Assembly (NCBI RefSeq): GCF_005239225.2
Contig: NC_133293.1
Coordinates: forward strand, 14,042,333 to 14,106,332
Direction: 5' to 3'
Length of the DNA: 64,000 nucleotides
From: Populus alba
Taxonomy: Eukaryota; Streptophyta; Magnoliopsida; Malpighiales; Salicaceae
A program made the position numbers and the translations under genes. Position 1 is the first letter of the stretch. Each line of letters opens with the position of its first letter. Under the pieces are notes generated by a model, which made no database searches, was not told the DNA's origin, and saw nothing but the letters and a program-made list of their open reading frames with translations. Positions 60,152 through 64,000 of the stretch are shown here, piece by piece.

Positions 60152-63100
60152 TTATGACCCTTCCATCTTATTCTCTTCTCCCATTTGTGAACGTACACGG
60201 CTCCTCAGTTCTTCAAAAGCCTTCATGCTCTCTGCATCAAAGCCTCCAGCAAACTGGAAATAGATCCACGTCAAGAGACAAATTTGCAGATTGATAAGAA
60301 ACTTGCATTTCAATGCTATAAGGTTAGCCTGTGATTAAATGCTATGGAAATATAGACACCAGAGATAATTTGCTACCACCCTGGCAGTACCATAAAGTTT
60401 CCATCTAATCACCATCCGGATAATTTGCATTCCAGTATTCAAATTTAACATGGAGATAAAATATACCTGATGAACACGGAAAGCGAAACGAACACCTTGC
60501 AGTACCAAAAACTCTCTGTTTGGTTCTTTCTCAGGTCCACTCATTGTGTCTAGTTCTGATGCAACACGCTTCATGTACTTTCTTGCCAATTGCACTGATG
60601 AGAGCTTGATCTGCAATGAGAAAGATGTTACGTGACCAACTTCGGTATTGAAACAATGGAAGTTTTTCCCTTAATGATCTGCATTTTTATGGATACTTGA
60701 TACAAACATAAATTATTCTCGTATCATGAGTAAATTTTGTATCCATCGCTAAAAAAAAGGCTGTCACAGCAATGGCATAAAGCTGTCTTCAAGGCCATAT
60801 TTTTAACAAGACAAAATGTGTCTTGCTGAATTATCGGCATGTATGAGTTTTGGTCATAAACTTGCTCATCATATCTATCAACAGATGAATAATATTTAAC
60901 CTGTTAAATATGCAATTGTTGAGGAAAACGTGATTCTATGAGCCAAAAGATAGAGAGCACAAACATTTTCATAACTAATTCCATGTATACATACATCAAA
61001 AATTATATCTTCTCGTTTTAAGCATACCTTGCCAACAACTCCTGAATCTAATAACCAATTAGTTGGGATCCCAAATTCTCTGTATCGTGAAACAGCCATG
61101 TCTCTTGTACGCAATAGTGCATAAACGCTGTTTTCCACTCTGGCAAAGAATAAAAGAAACATAAGACGGGAAATTAAGCCAGTTGAAAGAATAAACTATC
61201 TCCTAACAGTTTATTATGGTAGAAGATATCAGGCCACCACGACAACTCCTAGGGGAATACTATTTATAATTTGAATCCCATACACAAAATATGGTAGTAA
61301 GTAGTAAGTAGTAAGTTTCCAATCTTCTCGGAGTTCTATAATCTATTTAAGAAGCATGAGAAGAAGAGTGTACTTACTTTTCGAGCAATTTGTACATCTT
61401 TTTTAAAGCAGCTTCACAAGGGAGGTTGGGATCATCTACAAAAGAGGTTACTTGCCTCTCCAATTTCATGAGATCCTGGTACTCAAAAGCTGCTTCTCTC
61501 AATGCATCAGCTTTACTTTCAGGCCAATCAAAGTGCTTGAGAACTGCTCGTTCATCAACCTAAAGAAATAAAAATAAAAATAAATGAATTGATGTGATCA
61601 GTCTTGAACAATAACCTAGCAGCCAAGGAAATGTTACATTTGGAAATATTTGGCAGGTGAAGTTTCTCTTTATTCTTCCACTGTGCCAGTTAAAGCACTG
61701 AAGGAAGCAAAGAGTTCGTAGGTTTTCTGGAGGTGAGTTATTGCTAAAAGAAAATTCTGAATGAGAGATAATAGTATTAAAAGCTATATTACTAAGGGTT
61801 AGCGTGATGATTTGAATGTGGAATGTATATGTGTTCCATATTTCCTGAAACTATCTTTGCCCTTGAACCGCATGAGATCCCTCATCCCTTTTCTTATTTT
61901 AAAAAGTCGTTAGCTCTGATAGATAACTACCAAATTTTCCCACTAGGAAGTAAACGACATACCAAGAAAGATAATTCCTCATCGAGCCAGTTTACAAAGG
62001 CCACCAAGTCATCTATGGTGGAGAAGGAAGCCGCTCGAACTTCAGTTGCCAATGACTGGACGAAATCACCTTGAGTTTCTACATCTGCTTTCACCTGGAT
62101 CCAGCACATGGAATTTTGCATTAGCAGATCAGGGCAGTGAGACTATTTTATGAGAAAAATAAGAAGGAAAACAAAATCAAAGGCAAATATTTAACGCACA
62201 GCCAGCAGGAAAGATGATCTGTTCTCAATTTCCCCTATCATGTTGCTGCGAGCATCTGATACATTAGATGTTGAAGAAATCAAAGATGATGTATCCTTCT
62301 TTGCCTCGCGTTTCATCAAACTCTGATAAAATTCTACTAGTTCCGGAGCCCGGTGAACTTTATCACCACTTCCTGCTCCTCTTGGCAAGCTTCCAGGTGG
62401 AGGAGGTGGACGAGGTGGTCCACCAGGTGGAGGAGGTGGTGGTGGTGGTGCACCTGGTGGAGGTGGCACTCCACCTGAAGGATTGGCATTTGTAGCAACT
62501 GGAGCACCAGCAGATGATTTAGGAGGAGGCCGCGGCACCCTAGGAGGCCTCTTCTCGATGTGGGCAAATTTCATCTTGCTTACTGTCTGCGAATCAACAT
62601 CCTTACCATCACTAGATTGTTCACCTGACTCACCAGAGGCAACTGGTTTCTCTTTTATTTGGGAAAGTTTAGCTGGCAAAGTTATGGGTATAACTTTCTC
62701 CCCCTTTGTTCCAAACTGAAAATTTGAACTGTCACCAAACTTCACTGCTCTTGCTTTTTCTGCTTTTTCCTTAATATGCTTCTCCCTTTCTAAGGCCAAC
62801 TTGTGTCTGTCTTTATAGGCAGGATACTTCTCATCTAAAACTCCTTCCACCGATTTAGACATTACTTGGAAAGATGAAGCAACAGAATTTAGTGAGTCAC
62901 CAGGAGAGTCAGGAGCATCCTGATCCATCTTTCCAAATGAGGTGATGGCTACAGTATCACTTGCATTCCTTATCATCAAGGATTCCAACGGACCCCTTGG
63001 TCGGTGGCTCATGCTAGACCTGCTTGGAGATACTCCTGAGAAGGATCTGGATGGTGAAGAAAAGGCACTTGAATCATCTTTGCTTCTGCCCCATTTCTTC

Positions 63101-63513
63101 AGTTTTTGAATTAAATTAGGTTTCTTACTGAAACTGTATCTGCTAGAAGAACTGTCAATGGAAGTATTGTCAAAGTCCTCACTTCCAGGAGAAGATGGGT
63201 GAGAATAGTTGCTTTCCATATCTGTGTCTCCTTGTCCTCGTTCTGATCCGGCATATTCTAACAGTAGTTGTTTAGCCCTCTCTTGGGACTTGGGGCTCAG
63301 ACTTTTATTGAGATCACGAGCTGAAACTTTTCCTGAAGGTGTTTGGTAGTTCCTGAGCTCATACCTCAAGCATGCATTGACCCAACGAAGGTACACTAGC
63401 TCTTCAACTTCACTAAACCTGTTCATTTGAAGTCCTTCCACTTGTTTTAACAGGTCTTCATTTGCGTGCTTTAAATTATTGACCTCCTCTCTTACCTTGG
63501 CAACCATTTCTGT
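60152..63513 (-). CDS. CHUP1: CHUP1 (CHLOROPLAST UNUSUAL POSITIONING 1), partial: C-terminal six exons
   Basis: Six exons in minus order: 63513-62200, 62094-61963, 61559-61378, 61139-61028, 60610-60467 and 60253-60152. Joined phases agree and give 661 residues to the TAA. The N-terminal outer-envelope anchor, most of the coiled coil and the actin-binding region lie beyond the right edge. Seen here: the coiled-coil end (MVAKVREEVNNLKHANEDLL, then VEELVYLRWVNACLRYELRN), a Ser-rich basic linker, the proline-rich profilin-binding region (GGVPPPPGAPPPPPPPPGGP), and the conserved C-terminal domain (YQSLMKREAKKDTSS; KADVETQGDFVQSLATEVRA; VDERAVLKHFDWPESKADAL; FGIPTNWLLDSGVVGKIKLS; RFAFRVHQFAGGFDAESMKA). 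CHUP1 sits on the chloroplast outer envelope and nucleates cp-actin filaments for light-driven chloroplast movement. Exon 1 of this set ends at a GTGCGT donor, less usual than GTAAGT but consistent with the protein. Acceptor TGCAG precedes 63513, so 63514-64000 is taken as intron. Confidence 0.96.
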
Positions 63514-64000
63514 CTGCAGCACCATTAGACAAAGCACAGAGATGAAAATTTAAGCAATCATGTAAACAAACGCAGATCATAAGTTTAAGTTATAAAACAA
63601 AAATTTAATTATTCTGTCCACTGAATATGTTTAACTATATTCTAGAAATAAGCTTTTCCTAAATATCCATGAATACTTTATTTTGTTCTATTTCGTATCT
63701 CAAACTTGCCGAAACTAAATATCCTTTACTGCGTAGCAGTTACTAGAGAAAAGATGTTAACTACAAAGGTGATTAGGAGAAAATAAGCCCAAACACCTAG
63801 CATGTTTAATTGTTCCTCAATTCTCCAGAATATTTATGCACTACTGAACCCATTGTCAAAAGGAAACATGTTGCGCTTTACAGATTGGATAAGACGACAG
63901 CATCTCTCTTAAAATGAAAGGCGAGCATAAACAATACGCCAACATCCAACCTCAGAATGTACCGAGGAAAAAAGATGAAAAATCCTCGAGAATGTGCTTA
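63514..64000 (-). other. CHUP1: CHUP1 intron running off the right edge
   Basis: A TGCAG acceptor directly precedes the exon at 63513. The remaining 487 bases are AT-rich with no extended open frame on the minus strand and no CHUP1-like sequence, so they are read as part of an intron whose donor is outside the window. Confidence 0.7.

Noticed and set aside
62268..62719. Open frames on the plus strand and a second minus frame across the CHUP1 proline-rich region
   Set aside because: They are shadows of the CCN-rich proline codons; the CHUP1 frame explains the sequence fully.

Overview
This is plant nuclear DNA: AT-rich intergenic sequence, genes split by GT-AG introns, a pol III tRNA gene, and land-plant-only families (CYC/TB1-class TCP, CLE peptide, CHUP1, TMO5-type bHLH). 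Gene content, intron pattern and the style of dispersed repeats suggest a woody rosid, most likely Salicaceae (Populus or a close relative). No species-level marker was tested, so that is an inference.

Layout, left to right. A decayed gene of the plant multi-pass membrane/RING family (At1g68820-like) lies at 1144-2018 (-), and tRNA-Ile(AAU) follows at 2298-2371 (+). A two-exon TMO5/T5L1-type bHLH gene is at 5407-7411 (-). After about 12 kb without a supported gene comes a decayed A1 aspartyl protease gene (At3g25700-like) at 19879-21291 (-). A diverged tandem repeat and a dead LINE (about 24.94-25.69 kb) fill the gap before a single-exon CYC/TB1-class TCP gene (BRC2/TCP12-like) at 27631-29103 (+). 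Next are a six-exon YJU2B/CCDC130 splicing-factor gene (37131-39673, -), a CLE peptide precursor (43419-43751, +), a repeat-rich stretch (46.6-49.3 kb), a small single-pass membrane protein (50857-51369, +), a seven-exon chloroplast GET3D/ArsA-like ATPase gene (53724-56826, +), a dead Ty3/gypsy gag with two tandem arrays (57.09-58.5 kb), and the C-terminal six exons of CHUP1 (60152-63513, -), whose 5' part lies beyond the right edge.

The genes do not form one pathway. What links them is shared ancestry of position. In Arabidopsis, as I recall the locus numbers, CLE12 / TCP12 / bHLH30(T5L1) / the RING gene are consecutive at At1g68795-At1g68820, and CHUP1 / aspartyl protease / TMO5 are consecutive at At3g25690-At3g25710. 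GET3D (At1g26090) and a CCDC130 gene (At1g25682) lie on the chromosome 1 segment that I recall as the duplicate partner of the At1g68 region. The window therefore looks like a composite ancestral block that Arabidopsis has split among duplicated segments. Several genes are developmental regulators: vascular cell division (bHLH), bud dormancy/branching (TCP) and peptide signalling (CLE). The rest are housekeeping or chloroplast functions. I found no sign of a novel multi-gene system. The most unusual items are the two gene remnants that keep the conserved neighbourhood, a coding exon consisting only of ATG, and several uncatalogued repeat structures.
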